45,480 nucleotides of DNA, taken from Acidimicrobiia bacterium. Lineage in GTDB: Bacteria > Actinomycetota > Acidimicrobiia > IMCC26256 > JAGPDB01. Shown piece by piece: positions 18,264-27,103 of this stretch. Numbering within the stretch: position 1 is the stretch's first letter; each line of letters opens with the position of its first letter. The position numbers and the translations under genes are program-made. The stretch covers positions 1 through 45,480 of the forward strand of contig JAGPDB010000014.1 in assembly GCA_018057765.1 (NCBI GenBank). Reading direction: 5' to 3'. The notes under the pieces were generated by a model that worked only from the letters and a program-made list of their open reading frames with translations, ran no database searches and had not been told where the DNA came from.

Positions 18264-19009
18264 AGCCTGTCAAGTACACGAGACAGAAATAATTTTGTTC
18301 TCTCATTTTTTGGATTAGTGAATATATCCTCTGGGTCACCTTGTTCAACCACTACTCCATCATCCATAAATACTACCCGGTCTGCAACGCCTCGAGCGAA
18401 GTCCATTTCATGAGTTACCACAACCATAGTCATACCTTCATTAGCGAGTTTTCGCATAACTTGTAAAACGTCACCAACTAATTCTGGATCAAGCGCAGAT
18501 GTCACTTCATCAAATAACATTATGTCAGGCTTCATTGCCAATGATCGTGCAATGGCGACACGTTGTTGCTGTCCACCAGAAAGCGATGCTGGAAACATGT
18601 CGATCTTATCACTCAGTCCAACATCTTTTAATACACTCAAAGCGATCTTTCGAGCCTGAACTTTGCTCATATCTTTTACTTTTACTAGCGCTAAGGTAAC
18701 ATTTTTGATGACTGTCATATGAGGAAATAAATTGAAATGTTGAAACACCATACCCACGTTAGTACGAAGTTTATTTATCTCTTTTTTATTTATTTTTGAA
18801 ACCGCTTTACCTAAGACGGTGATTTCACCTGTTGATATTTCTTCTAGCTGTGTAATACATCTCAATAAGGTTGATTTACCAGAACCAGAAGGTCCTATTA
18901 TACAAACAACTTCTCCTCGAGTAACATTAAAATTAATATCTTTTAATACGACCTTGTCACCAAAAGATTTAGCAACATTTTCAAACTTTATTACAACTTC
19001 ATCACTCAT
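18260..19009 (-). CDS. glnQ: polar amino-acid ABC transporter ATP-binding protein (GlnQ-like)
   Basis: ATPase of a small PAAT-family importer. Walker [10 protein letters not shown] (about residues 39-47), Q-loop [13 protein letters not shown] (about 89-101), signature LSGGQQQR (about 144-151), Walker [14 protein letters not shown] (about 163-175), H-loop [10 protein letters not shown] (about 196-205). The phrase FNLFPHMT and the 249-residue length are typical of GlnQ/HisP. It is the last gene of the operon and overlaps the permease by 4 nt. The substrate is not readable from the ATPase. Confidence 0.92.
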   Translation of the reverse strand: MSDEVVIKFENVAKSFGDKVVLKDINFNVTRGEVVCIIGPSGSGKSTLLRCITQLEEISTGEITVLGKAVSKINKKEINKLRTNVGMVFQHFNLFPHMTVIKNVTLALVKVKDMSKVQARKIALSVLKDVGLSDKIDMFPASLSGGQQQRVAIARSLAMKPDIMLFDEVTSALDPELVGDVLQVMRKLANEGMTMVVVTHEMDFARGVADRVVFMDDGVVVEQGDPEDIFTNPKNERTKLFLSRVLDRL

Positions 19010-19806
19010 CGTGTACCTGCTTTCGCACGACGCTCAAAAAATGCCACAAGTTGAAGTAGAGGGATAGTAATTAAAAGATAACAAATACCCGCTGCAATTA
19101 GTGGCGTTGTATTTGCGAGTTGATTAGTAGCATCACGTGCAAACTTTGTTAATTCTCTACCACCAACTTCTACTCCTAAAACAGAAACTAAAGAAGTATC
19201 TTTAAATAGTAATGCAAGTTCATTTGTCAGTGGACCAACAATTGTCCGAAAAGCTTGTGGCAAAACAACTTTTTTCATCGTCTGAGTATTCGACATACCC
19301 AGTGAACGGGCAGCCTCAGCTTGGCCACGTGGGACTGATTCAATACCCGCACGAATTGTTTCTGCCATATACGCGCCAGCTACCAATGATAGCGCCAATG
19401 CACCAGGTATGTACTTCGTACCATCTCGACCAAATGGCCAAAGATTATTAAAAAAACTTAAAGGACCAGGAAAATTTAAGTTATATTCTTTAAATAGGAT
19501 AGGGAAACCTAAACCGATCACAATCATTATTAGCAACAAAGGTAGGCCGCGAATAAAATCGATAAAAGTTGCAGAAGGCCATCTCAAATATTTCTTTTTG
19601 GAAGTACGCATTAAGGCTAAGAACAGACCAAATGAAAGCCCCCCAATAAAAGCTATAGTCGTAAAAACAATAGTATTTCTTGCAGCTTCTAAGAATATTT
19701 CGGGGAAAACCTTTTTGAATATACGTAGAGAAAAAAATTCATCAAGTATCCCCTCAACTCCGCCAGCGGCAAGTCTTGGATACAAAATAAGCTGGTGTGC
19801 AATCAT
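19006..19806 (-). CDS. glnP: polar amino-acid ABC transporter permease (GlnP-like)
   Basis: Inner-membrane permease of the PAAT importer. An N-terminal amphipathic part is followed by about five hydrophobic segments; the EAA loop is [23 protein letters not shown] (about residues 178-200; core [17 protein letters not shown]), and [21 protein letters not shown] precedes it, both standard for HisM/GlnP proteins. The ATG at 19806 is preferred; an in-frame GTG at 19815 is 3 codons upstream. The start codon lies in the loop of a perfect 14-bp hairpin (19786-19824), which may limit permease expression relative to the binding protein. It overlaps the ATPase gene by 4 nt. Confidence 0.9.
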   Translation of the reverse strand: MIAHQLILYPRLAAGGVEGILDEFFSLRIFKKVFPEIFLEAARNTIVFTTIAFIGGLSFGLFLALMRTSKKKYLRWPSATFIDFIRGLPLLLIMIVIGLGFPILFKEYNLNFPGPLSFFNNLWPFGRDGTKYIPGALALSLVAGAYMAETIRAGIESVPRGQAEAARSLGMSNTQTMKKVVLPQAFRTIVGPLTNELALLFKDTSLVSVLGVEVGGRELTKFARDATNQLANTTPLIAAGICYLLITIPLLQLVAFFERRAKAGTR

Positions 19807-19824
19807 ATTACACACCAGCTTATT
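19786..19824 (-). promoter_or_regulatory. perfect 14-bp hairpin over the start of the permease gene
   Basis: The arms AATAAGCTGGTGTG and CACACCAGCTTATT are perfect complements, with an 11-nt loop at 19800-19810. In the operon mRNA the permease ATG (19804-19806) is in the loop, the GGTG ribosome-binding candidate is in the 5-prime arm, and a U-rich stretch follows the 3-prime arm. It can act as a partial terminator or stabilising stem after the binding-protein gene and also restrict translation of the permease. Confidence 0.75.
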
Positions 19825-19849
19825 GTAATTTAACTAAAATTGATGGTTC

Positions 19850-20635
19850 TTAGTTAGTACCTAAGTATTTAGCAACGATTTTATCGTAAGTATCATTACT
19901 CTTTAACTTTTTCAAAGATACATTTATGGCTTTAGTAAGTTCAGGATTATCCTTAGAAATTACAAATCCATAACCCTCATCACCTTCGAACTTTTTAGTT
20001 ACAGTTGCAGAACCATTCGTAGTTGACTCATATGCGTTAATTGGATAATCTTGGATCACACCATCAATCGAACCTGCACGTAAAGCGCTTAAAAGCTCAT
20101 CCGCACCAGTAAATTCTTTGACTGTATAGCCATCTTTTTCTGATGATTCTTTTGCAAAATCGGCTCCTGTAGTTTCACTTTGAACGCCAATTACTTTTCC
20201 AGATAATTTATCAAGATCTGTCAAGGTTTCTGTATCTTTATTATTAACTAGTAAAGACTGTGTGATTGTGAAATAAGAATCAGAAAAATCATTTGACATT
20301 TTCCTCTCATCTGTTATAGAAACAGAAGATGCAACTACGTCGCACTTACCAGCTTTTAATTGAGCAAATATTGAATCGAAATCAGTATCGACGAATTTTG
20401 CTTCAAGAGAATTGTCTTTAGCTATAGCTGAAATTAAATCAGCATCAATACCAACAACATCTTTACCATCTAAAAATTCAAATGGAGCATATGGAATGTC
20501 AGAACAGATTGTCAGTTTTCCAGCCTCTACTGTTGATAGACCTTCAGTAGTTTTTTTCTCTTCTTTCTTAGAACATGCTGTAAAAACTAATGTACAGACA
20601 ATAGTCAGCGAAATTATCGTTAATATTTTTTTCAT
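19850..20635 (-). CDS. polar amino-acid ABC transporter substrate-binding lipoprotein
   Basis: Extracytoplasmic binding protein of the PAAT family (SBP_bac_3). Signal peptide KKILTIISLTIVCTLVFTAC has a lipobox FTAC, giving a lipidated Cys at about residue 21. The mature part has LTICSDIPYAPFEFLDGKDV, then GIDADLISAI and DFDSIFAQLKAGKCDVV, the ligand-binding strands and loops of this family. The ATG at 20635 was chosen because GGGGG lies just upstream and the signal peptide begins there. First gene of the operon with permease and ATPase. Ligand unknown; cationic amino acids are plausible because lysine-catabolic genes adjoin it. Confidence 0.9.
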   Translation of the reverse strand: MKKILTIISLTIVCTLVFTACSKKEEKKTTEGLSTVEAGKLTICSDIPYAPFEFLDGKDVVGIDADLISAIAKDNSLEAKFVDTDFDSIFAQLKAGKCDVVASSVSITDERKMSNDFSDSYFTITQSLLVNNKDTETLTDLDKLSGKVIGVQSETTGADFAKESSEKDGYTVKEFTGADELLSALRAGSIDGVIQDYPINAYESTTNGSATVTKKFEGDEGYGFVISKDNPELTKAINVSLKKLKSNDTYDKIVAKYLGTN

Positions 20636-20667
20636 TGTACCCCCTAGGTTTAATACAATGACTCTAG

Positions 20668-20680
20668 TGCTTTTAAAGCA
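20668..20680. promoter_or_regulatory. 13-bp palindrome upstream of the amino-acid importer operon
   Basis: TGCTTTTAAAGCA, arms TGCTTT/AAAGCA around a single T, about 33 nt before the binding-protein start and within its likely promoter zone. A regulator operator is possible; no regulator gene is adjacent. Confidence 0.3.
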
Positions 20681-20759
20681 TGGATGCACGAAGTTCTATT
20701 TTGTTTAGGGTACACAACAAAACTGTGGATAACTCTGCTAAAAAGGATAAAGCTACGTT

Positions 20760-22337
20760 TTAAATGAATTCGACGCCTTGAGCCAATGGTAATGAATCTG
20801 AATAATTAATTGTATTGGTGGTTCTTCTCATATAAGCCTTCCATGCATCTGAACCAGATTCACGCCCACCGCCAGTCTGTTTTTCGCCGCCAAAAGCACC
20901 ACCGATTTCAGCACCACTTGGACCAATGTTCACATTTACAATCCCACAATCAGAACCAACTGGTGACATGAACAATTCCGCTTCTTTAATATTTGTTGTA
21001 AATATGGATGACGATAGACCTTGCGGAACTTTATTATTTAACTCAATAGCTTCTTCAATATCACAATATGTGATAGTACTTAAAAGTGGAGCAAATGTTT
21101 CATGATCTAAATCTATAATGTGAGATTCCATTTTTATAATGGCTGGCATTCGATAATATGCATCTGGATAAACAGCATCGAACATACGCTCACCCCCAAC
21201 AACTACTTGTCCGTTATTGCTTAAATTATCTATTGCTAATTCCATAGCTTGAGAAGAATTGCTTTCTATTAAAGGACCAATCAAAGTATCTGAATTAAGA
21301 GGATTACCAATTTTTAAACTTGCATATGCTTTTTTTACTTTTTCCATCAATTTCTCAAAAATTGATTCATGAACAATTAGTCTACGCAATGTTGTACAAC
21401 GCTGGCCTGCAGTACCTGCTGCCGAAAACACAATTGCTCGCGTTGCTAATTCAATATCTGCACTTGGAGTAACAATCATCGCATTATTACCACCGAGCTC
21501 TAAAAGAATTTTTCCAAAACGTTCATTAACAATTTTACTAAGAGCAGCACCGGCAAGAGTTGAACCAGTCACACTTAAGAGTGCTATATCTACATGACTC
21601 GCAATAGTATTGGCTGCATCAATTCCACCTAGAACCAGTTGACAAACATTCTCATCAATTCCTACTTCTTTTGCGGCTCGCTTTGCTAATTCATAAATCG
21701 CAATGGCACTAACAACGCATTTATCAGAAGGTTTAAATACGACCGGGTCACCACAAATAAATGCTAGTGCAGCATTCCACGCAAATACAGCGACAGGAAA
21801 ATTAAAAGCTGTAACAATACCAACAACACCAAGTGGCAAATACGTTTCACGCATTGAATGCATAGGTCGCTCACTTGCAATTACCTTTCCGAAGAGTTGT
21901 CTTGATTGACCTAGTGCTAAATCACATATATCAATCATTTCCTGCACTTCGCCTAAACCTTCACTTAAAATTTTTCCAGCATCAACACTAACTAGAAAAC
22001 CTAATTCGTTTTTATATTCTCTAAGTAGATTTCCGTAGATTCTTACAAACTCACCGCGTTTTGGTGCCGGGATCATTGCATATTCTTTATAGTAACTTTT
22101 TGCATCAGAAATTTTTTCTTTAATTTCGTCTATCGTTGTAGCAGATATAGAACCATAAACCTCACCGGTAATTGGAGTTCTTAAATTTATTCGAGAATCA
22201 TCTATTTTCTCTGAGCTACTAAAACCATAGCTATTGATCTTTATTGACAATATATCTAATACTCGAAAGACTTCGTCTGAAATATCTCCTGTATTCGGAA
22301 TATCAGTACCTATAATTTTGTCACTTAACTTAAACAT
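20760..22337 (-). CDS. amaB: ALDH7-type aldehyde dehydrogenase, probable aminoadipate-semialdehyde dehydrogenase
   Basis: NAD(P)+-dependent oxidation of an aldehyde; in this family typically 2-aminoadipate 6-semialdehyde (from piperideine-6-carboxylate) to 2-aminoadipate in lysine breakdown. Catalytic Cys314 is in TAGQRCTTLRRL, the pattern characteristic of ALDH7/antiquitin; the general base Glu280 is in LLELGGNNAMIV; the oxyanion Asn is in AFNFPVAV (about 178-185); CGDPVVFKPSDK (about 195-206) binds NAD. Length 525 is typical of ALDH7. It lies 10 nt downstream of the FAD dehydrogenase gene on the same strand, so the two form an operon divergent from the lysine-dehydrogenase-like gene. That context strengthens the lysine-pathway assignment. 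Confidence 0.88.
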   Translation of the reverse strand: MFKLSDKIIGTDIPNTGDISDEVFRVLDILSIKINSYGFSSSEKIDDSRINLRTPITGEVYGSISATTIDEIKEKISDAKSYYKEYAMIPAPKRGEFVRIYGNLLREYKNELGFLVSVDAGKILSEGLGEVQEMIDICDLALGQSRQLFGKVIASERPMHSMRETYLPLGVVGIVTAFNFPVAVFAWNAALAFICGDPVVFKPSDKCVVSAIAIYELAKRAAKEVGIDENVCQLVLGGIDAANTIASHVDIALLSVTGSTLAGAALSKIVNERFGKILLELGGNNAMIVTPSADIELATRAIVFSAAGTAGQRCTTLRRLIVHESIFEKLMEKVKKAYASLKIGNPLNSDTLIGPLIESNSSQAMELAIDNLSNNGQVVVGGERMFDAVYPDAYYRMPAIIKMESHIIDLDHETFAPLLSTITYCDIEEAIELNNKVPQGLSSSIFTTNIKEAELFMSPVGSDCGIVNVNIGPSGAEIGGAFGGEKQTGGGRESGSDAWKAYMRRTTNTINYSDSLPLAQGVEFI

Positions 22338-22346
22338 AAATTTCCA

Positions 22347-23792
22347 CTACTCTCCTGTTATAAAATCTATTGACGAATGACCGAGAATATTTTCTGGGTC
22401 ACAGAATATTTTTAAACTTCTCGTTAACAACTTATCAACTTTGGGGATATATTCGTGATAATAATCAGAATTTAGTGCACCTAATCCATGTTCTGCCGAA
22501 AAACTCCCGCCATAAAAATTGGTTAAATCATTAACTACTCTTCTTATCTTCTTTACATCTTCGTCAGAAAAATCGACATCACTTAAAGACTTTGGAATAG
22601 CAATATTCATATGTATTCCACCATCTCCAACGTGACCGAAATCACATATGACAAGGTCTGGATATATTTTAGAAATTTCTTTATGAATACTTGTTCTAAG
22701 TTTAAAAAATTTATCTTTGGTTGTTGATATATCACATGTAATGAGTTTCCTAGAAAAATTTCTCACAGATTCAGAAAAACTATGTCTAATTTCCCACGTT
22801 TTTGATGAATCTAAGTTCAAAGCATCATCTACTAAACCTAATTCTACAAGTTTAGCTAAAATTTCTTCACCCTTATTTTTGATATCATCATTTTCTAATG
22901 TAGTAGCGAACTCTACAAATAAAACATCAACTTGATCTTTTACATAAGGTATAACAATTTTAGAATTTAATTCTGAATAATTTTCATTTGTTGCCTTTAA
23001 AACATTTGAGCTAACCATCTCACAAGCGACTAATAAATCACCACTTATACTTTCAAGTTTATTAACTAATAAAGCAGTATTTTCATCATTTGATAGTGGA
23101 ATCCAATAAGTAGTTGATGCTTTTTCTATTGGAAAGACTTTCAAGGCAACTGAAGTTATAAAACCTAGTTGACCAAATGACCCACAGAATGATTGTGTAA
23201 AGTTCAACGAAGAATTATCTTTTATAGGTCTTTGTAATGAATCATAAACACTTAGATCGACATCCGCTAATACTACTTGGATACCTTTCATTAAAGATCG
23301 AAAATCACCATGACGCAATACAGATGAACCTCCAATATTTGTTGATGCCATAGCCCCAACCATAGGGTCAGAACTTACATTAACAGGTAAAAAATAGCCG
23401 AATGTTTTTAAATATTCATTAACTTCACTTAACAAGAACCCAGCATCAACAATCAACCTTTGATCCTGAACGTTAATTTTCATGTTCGAACGGTATTTTT
23501 CAAATGATACTATTACAGAGTTTTCACTATTTTCTTTACTTGGTACTGATGCATCAACAAGTCCAGTACGCGCACCTTGAGGTAGCAATCTATAACACTC
23601 GTTTTTAGCCCAAGTAATAGTTTTTTGAATATGCTCAATAGATTCAGGAAATACAATTGCTATTGCTGATCCAATTTTGCCTCTCCAGGGTTCAAAATAG
23701 CGCTCTGGAATATCTTCACCAATAATGCACTGCTGGCCCGTTATGGCACAAAGTTCATTAAACGCGTTTTGGTCAGTCATATTTACTATCAT
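22347..23792 (-). CDS. FAD-linked oxidase, probable D-2-hydroxyglutarate dehydrogenase
   Basis: FAD-binding type 4 (VAO/GlcD) dehydrogenase of D-2-hydroxy acids. The FAD-binding half has LLPQGARTGLVDAS (about residues 63-76), DPMVGAMASTNIGG (about 142-155), and GSFGQLGFITSVALKVFP (about 208-225). The C-terminal oxidase half has FGHVGDGGIHMNI (about 390-402) with the metal/substrate histidines and SAEHGLGALN (about 436-445). Length 481 fits D-lactate/D-2-hydroxyglutarate dehydrogenases. The neighbouring DUF1338 protein should produce D-2-hydroxyglutarate, so oxidation to 2-oxoglutarate is the likely job; D-lactate or glycolate cannot be excluded from motifs alone. The start is ATG at 23792; ATG at 23780 is an alternative. 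Confidence 0.85.
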   Translation of the reverse strand: MIVNMTDQNAFNELCAITGQQCIIGEDIPERYFEPWRGKIGSAIAIVFPESIEHIQKTITWAKNECYRLLPQGARTGLVDASVPSKENSENSVIVSFEKYRSNMKINVQDQRLIVDAGFLLSEVNEYLKTFGYFLPVNVSSDPMVGAMASTNIGGSSVLRHGDFRSLMKGIQVVLADVDLSVYDSLQRPIKDNSSLNFTQSFCGSFGQLGFITSVALKVFPIEKASTTYWIPLSNDENTALLVNKLESISGDLLVACEMVSSNVLKATNENYSELNSKIVIPYVKDQVDVLFVEFATTLENDDIKNKGEEILAKLVELGLVDDALNLDSSKTWEIRHSFSESVRNFSRKLITCDISTTKDKFFKLRTSIHKEISKIYPDLVICDFGHVGDGGIHMNIAIPKSLSDVDFSDEDVKKIRRVVNDLTNFYGGSFSAEHGLGALNSDYYHEYIPKVDKLLTRSLKIFCDPENILGHSSIDFITGE

Positions 23793-23894
23793 CGTCTCTA
23801 TAGATTAAGAAATAAAGCCCTTAAAGCTTTTGTTCTAACTAGTCGAAATCATACTCATAATTCTAGGATAAAACACTGATAGTAAGGGGAGAAA

Positions 23895-24989
23895 ATGCAA
23901 GGCAGTATTAAGAAAATAGCTGTAGTCGGTCTCGGCAAGGTTGGTAGTTTAGTTGCTAGTTTGCTCCATTACGATGGAGTGGAAGTTACTGGTTTCGACC
24001 AAGTTATTCGTTCAGATTTCCCATTTTCTACACAAAGCATTGATGTAACTGACGAAAAAGTTCTAGAAGATTCAATAAAAGGTTATGATGCAATTGTTAG
24101 TTGTTTACCTTATTTTTTAAACACACTTATTGTAAAAGTAGCTATTAAAACACAAGTTCACTATTTCGACTTAACAGAAGATGTTCCACATACACATTTT
24201 GTTAAAGAAAATAGTGCAAATTCAAAAACTGCTTTAGTTCCACAATGTGGACTTGCTCCTGGGCTGATAGGAATTATTGGTTCTTCTTTAATGAGGAAAT
24301 TCGATAAAGTTCGTTCATTAGAACTTAGAGTTGGTGCACTTCCTAGAACTCCACATGGACTACTTGGATACTCTGTTAATTGGTCAGCTGAAGGAATAAT
24401 TAACGAATATTTAAATGATGCAGAAGTAATCCGTAAAGGCGAAAAACAAATTGTGCCGTCGCTTAGCGAATTAGAAACCGTGATTATCAACGGAATAAAA
24501 CTAGAAGCATTTATTACAAGTGGTGGTTGCGGGACTATGACTGAGACATATCAAGGAAAACTAGAGAGTTTGGATTACAAAACTTTGCGCTATCCTGGAC
24601 ATTGTAAATTAATGAATTTTATGGCAAATGAAATGCGTATGGGACAAGATAGAAACTCATTAGCAAAAGTTCTAACAGAAGCTAAACCTCAATCTACTGA
24701 TGATGTTGTCTATATTTATAGTGCTGTTGAAGGTGAGCAAGAAGGAAAATTTATACGAGATACTTATGTTAGAGCTTTTCATGCGAGAGAGATTAATGGG
24801 TCAAATTGGAGGGCAATATCATGGACTACAGCATCTAGCTGCTGTGCAGTAATAGAGTTAGTGTCTAAAGCAATATTGCCACAACAAGGTTTCATACGCC
24901 AAGAAGATATATTGTATAAAGACCTTGTAGAGACAAGTTTTGGTAAACTTTTTACAGATGGTATTGCGGTATCGCATACATCGGACTGA
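23895..24989 (+). CDS. saccharopine dehydrogenase family protein, probable L-lysine 6-dehydrogenase
   Basis: Rossmann-fold oxidoreductase with AVVGLGKVGSLVASLL at residues about 9-24 (GxGxxG), the YFDLTEDV segment (about 91-98) and a C-terminal TLRYPGHCKLMNFM (about 230-243) typical of the lysine 6-dehydrogenase / saccharopine dehydrogenase branch. Lysine 6-dehydrogenase oxidatively deaminates the epsilon-amino group to allysine/piperideine-6-carboxylate in one step. The 364-residue size fits it, and no lysine-ketoglutarate reductase is visible, which makes a two-step saccharopine route less economical. The start has a strong GGGGAG Shine-Dalgarno. It is co-transcribed with the DUF1338 gene (17-nt gap) and divergent from the ALDH7 operon. 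Confidence 0.82.
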   Translation: MQGSIKKIAVVGLGKVGSLVASLLHYDGVEVTGFDQVIRSDFPFSTQSIDVTDEKVLEDSIKGYDAIVSCLPYFLNTLIVKVAIKTQVHYFDLTEDVPHTHFVKENSANSKTALVPQCGLAPGLIGIIGSSLMRKFDKVRSLELRVGALPRTPHGLLGYSVNWSAEGIINEYLNDAEVIRKGEKQIVPSLSELETVIINGIKLEAFITSGGCGTMTETYQGKLESLDYKTLRYPGHCKLMNFMANEMRMGQDRNSLAKVLTEAKPQSTDDVVYIYSAVEGEQEGKFIRDTYVRAFHAREINGSNWRAISWTTASSCCAVIELVSKAILPQQGFIRQEDILYKDLVETSFGKLFTDGIAVSHTSD

Positions 24990-25006
24990 TTTGAAGATAG
25001 GTATAT

Positions 25007-26086
25007 ATGGATAAATCAATGTCATTGTGCTCAACGGACATAACTATATATAATATTATTCGTGAGATAGTTGGTCAAAAAAATATCGAAGAGTTTTCCC
25101 ATGTAATATTAATACCTAATGTTGTATCTTCATTTGGTGATGAAAATGTTCCAAGGGCACATTTGTCATTTAGTTTATTTCTCACACTATATGCTGACCT
25201 GCTCCAAAGAGTTCCACATGCCAGAATTTATTTTGATCGACATTTAACAGAGGAAAGAACCATCATGTTTGATCACGGTGCCGTTAGGACTGTGTTATAC
25301 GATAGGAATGGCAATTTGCCATCTGGCGAAGAATCCTTAGTAAGAATATTGCGTGCTCTAGGTTATTTTCATAACAATACTTATCCATTAGAAAAGTTAA
25401 AAATGACTGGAAGAAGCTATACTCACACTGATTTTCCAGAAGTAATTCCACAATATTTCGTAAGCGAATTCCATCCTGAACAAGTTGATGATGATAATTT
25501 TGTAAAAGCAGTTATCAATGTGATCGAAGACTCCATTGATCCACTAAGTGAACAAACAAAATCTGATCTTGAATTTTTGTCTAATAATAACTTTTTGCCA
25601 AGAGAAAAATGTGGTGAATTTTTGGCTAATATAACCTCTGCTTTTGCTCGTCAACACCCAATACCAAAATTAAGTGACTATAAAAATATTTTTAAACATT
25701 CTGCAGAAATGGCCTGGATATCAACCGAAGGTAATGCATTTAATCATGCTACAGATAGAGTAAAAATATTAAGCGATTTAGTCAATGAAGAAAACGAATT
25801 TGGGTCACCAATGAAAGAGTCTATAGAGGTCTCAAAAACTGGAAGGGTCCTCCAAACAGCATATAGAGCAGATCCAATCAATCGTTGTTTCATTGACGAT
25901 TCTGGTGAAACTATCCAATTAGACGTACCTGGTTCATTTTTTGAATTTATTGAACGCCACATCGACCCTGAGACCAAAAAATTAGATTTAGCCTTTGACG
26001 CTAGTAATGCTACCGGAATTTTTAAAATGACAGAAGGTAACCATTCTTTGATTGATCCTGTTGATGAATTAGATCAGATCGAATAA
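25007..26086 (+). CDS. hglS: DUF1338 (HglS-type) 2-oxoadipate dioxygenase/decarboxylase
   Basis: Fe(II) enzyme family that converts 2-oxoadipate with O2 to D-2-hydroxyglutarate, characterised as HglS (YdcJ family) in Pseudomonas lysine catabolism. Visible here: FDHGAVRT with His90 and Arg94, FNHATDRV with His247, and GSFFEF with Glu313. These match in order and nearly in spacing the His70-Arg74, His226 and Glu294 metal/substrate residues I recall for HglS (156 and 68 residues apart there, 157 and 66 here). Length 359 is shorter than proteobacterial HglS (about 460), so it belongs to a compact subgroup. The operon partner upstream is lysine-dehydrogenase-like, and the divergent operon supplies a D-2-hydroxyglutarate-type dehydrogenase. 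No Shine-Dalgarno stronger than AGG is seen. Confidence 0.83.
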   Translation: MDKSMSLCSTDITIYNIIREIVGQKNIEEFSHVILIPNVVSSFGDENVPRAHLSFSLFLTLYADLLQRVPHARIYFDRHLTEERTIMFDHGAVRTVLYDRNGNLPSGEESLVRILRALGYFHNNTYPLEKLKMTGRSYTHTDFPEVIPQYFVSEFHPEQVDDDNFVKAVINVIEDSIDPLSEQTKSDLEFLSNNNFLPREKCGEFLANITSAFARQHPIPKLSDYKNIFKHSAEMAWISTEGNAFNHATDRVKILSDLVNEENEFGSPMKESIEVSKTGRVLQTAYRADPINRCFIDDSGETIQLDVPGSFFEFIERHIDPETKKLDLAFDASNATGIFKMTEGNHSLIDPVDELDQIE

Positions 26087-26169
26087 CAATAATATGTATC
26101 ATCAGGAATATTTTTTGTTTTAACGAGTTTCTATAATTAGTTCAGTTTTGAACTATATTGGAGATTATG

Positions 26170-27078
26170 ATGCATACAAGGATAATAAAAGTTCATACGA
26201 CATTAGAGGGTGAAGGCTTTGAGGTGCAGCGTCCATTCCCAGTTGAAGGCTTAAGTCAGATTGATCCATTTTTACTTATAGATCAAATTGGCCCAAAAAC
26301 GATGTTGGCAAACAATAGAATAGGAACAGACTGGCACCCCCACCGCGGGTTTGAAACAGTTTCTTATAACATACGCGGAACTAGCGACCATCTAGACACT
26401 CTTGGAAATGAAGGACATATGGAACCTGGAGATGTTCAGTGGATGACTGCTGGATCAGGTGTAATACATAAAGAAGGACCTAAAAAAGTTAATTTCAACG
26501 AGGAAAATCAAGACAAGGAAGTATTTAGCATTCAACTCTGGGTTAACTTGCCAAAAGCAAATAAGATGGATCCGCCAAAATACCAAGACATGAGAACAGA
26601 TGAAATTCCATCAGTAAACATTGGCGATGTAGTAATTAAAATTATTGCGGGTAATGCGTTTGGTATTGAATCTCACACAAACACATTTACGCCTATAGTT
26701 TATGCGCATATCTCAAAAGACAAATCTTCAAAGAAGTATAATAAAGAATCATTTTTTTCAGTTATCGACCCTGACCACAATGTGATTATTCTTCCTTTGG
26801 TTGGAACAATTTCTGGAAAGCTTTATGATTCAGCAATAGGTGAGATAAAAAACTTTACGATAGCAAAAGGCCATACATTCGTCGCTAGTGGTATAGACAA
26901 AATAGAATTTGAAGAACCAGATATTACAGAAGATGGAACAGATGTATTATTGTTAACCGGAAAACCAATTGGAGAGCCAGTTGTTAGATATGGACCGTTT
27001 GTAATGAACAGTGCTGAAGAAGTTCAACAAGCATTTGAAGATTTTCGTGCTGGAAAAATGGGAGAAATCCCCGCTTAA
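26170..27078 (+). CDS. pirin family protein
   Basis: Bicupin of the pirin family; members bind iron and some have quercetin 2,3-dioxygenase activity, others regulatory roles, and the role here is unknown. The N-terminal cupin has the metal-binding set DWHPHRGFETVSY (about residues 56-68), then HMEPGDVQWMTAGSGVIHKE (about 83-102). The C-terminal cupin is degenerate (FVASGIDKIEF). The ATG at 26170 is chosen since GGAG lies 6 nt before it; reading from the TTG at 26158 would place the Shine-Dalgarno in the gene. The MFS exporter follows with a 25-nt gap and may be co-transcribed. Confidence 0.9.
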   Translation: MHTRIIKVHTTLEGEGFEVQRPFPVEGLSQIDPFLLIDQIGPKTMLANNRIGTDWHPHRGFETVSYNIRGTSDHLDTLGNEGHMEPGDVQWMTAGSGVIHKEGPKKVNFNEENQDKEVFSIQLWVNLPKANKMDPPKYQDMRTDEIPSVNIGDVVIKIIAGNAFGIESHTNTFTPIVYAHISKDKSSKKYNKESFFSVIDPDHNVIILPLVGTISGKLYDSAIGEIKNFTIAKGHTFVASGIDKIEFEEPDITEDGTDVLLLTGKPIGEPVVRYGPFVMNSAEEVQQAFEDFRAGKMGEIPA

Positions 27079-27103
27079 ATAAGTCACACAAGAATCAGGC
27101 AAG

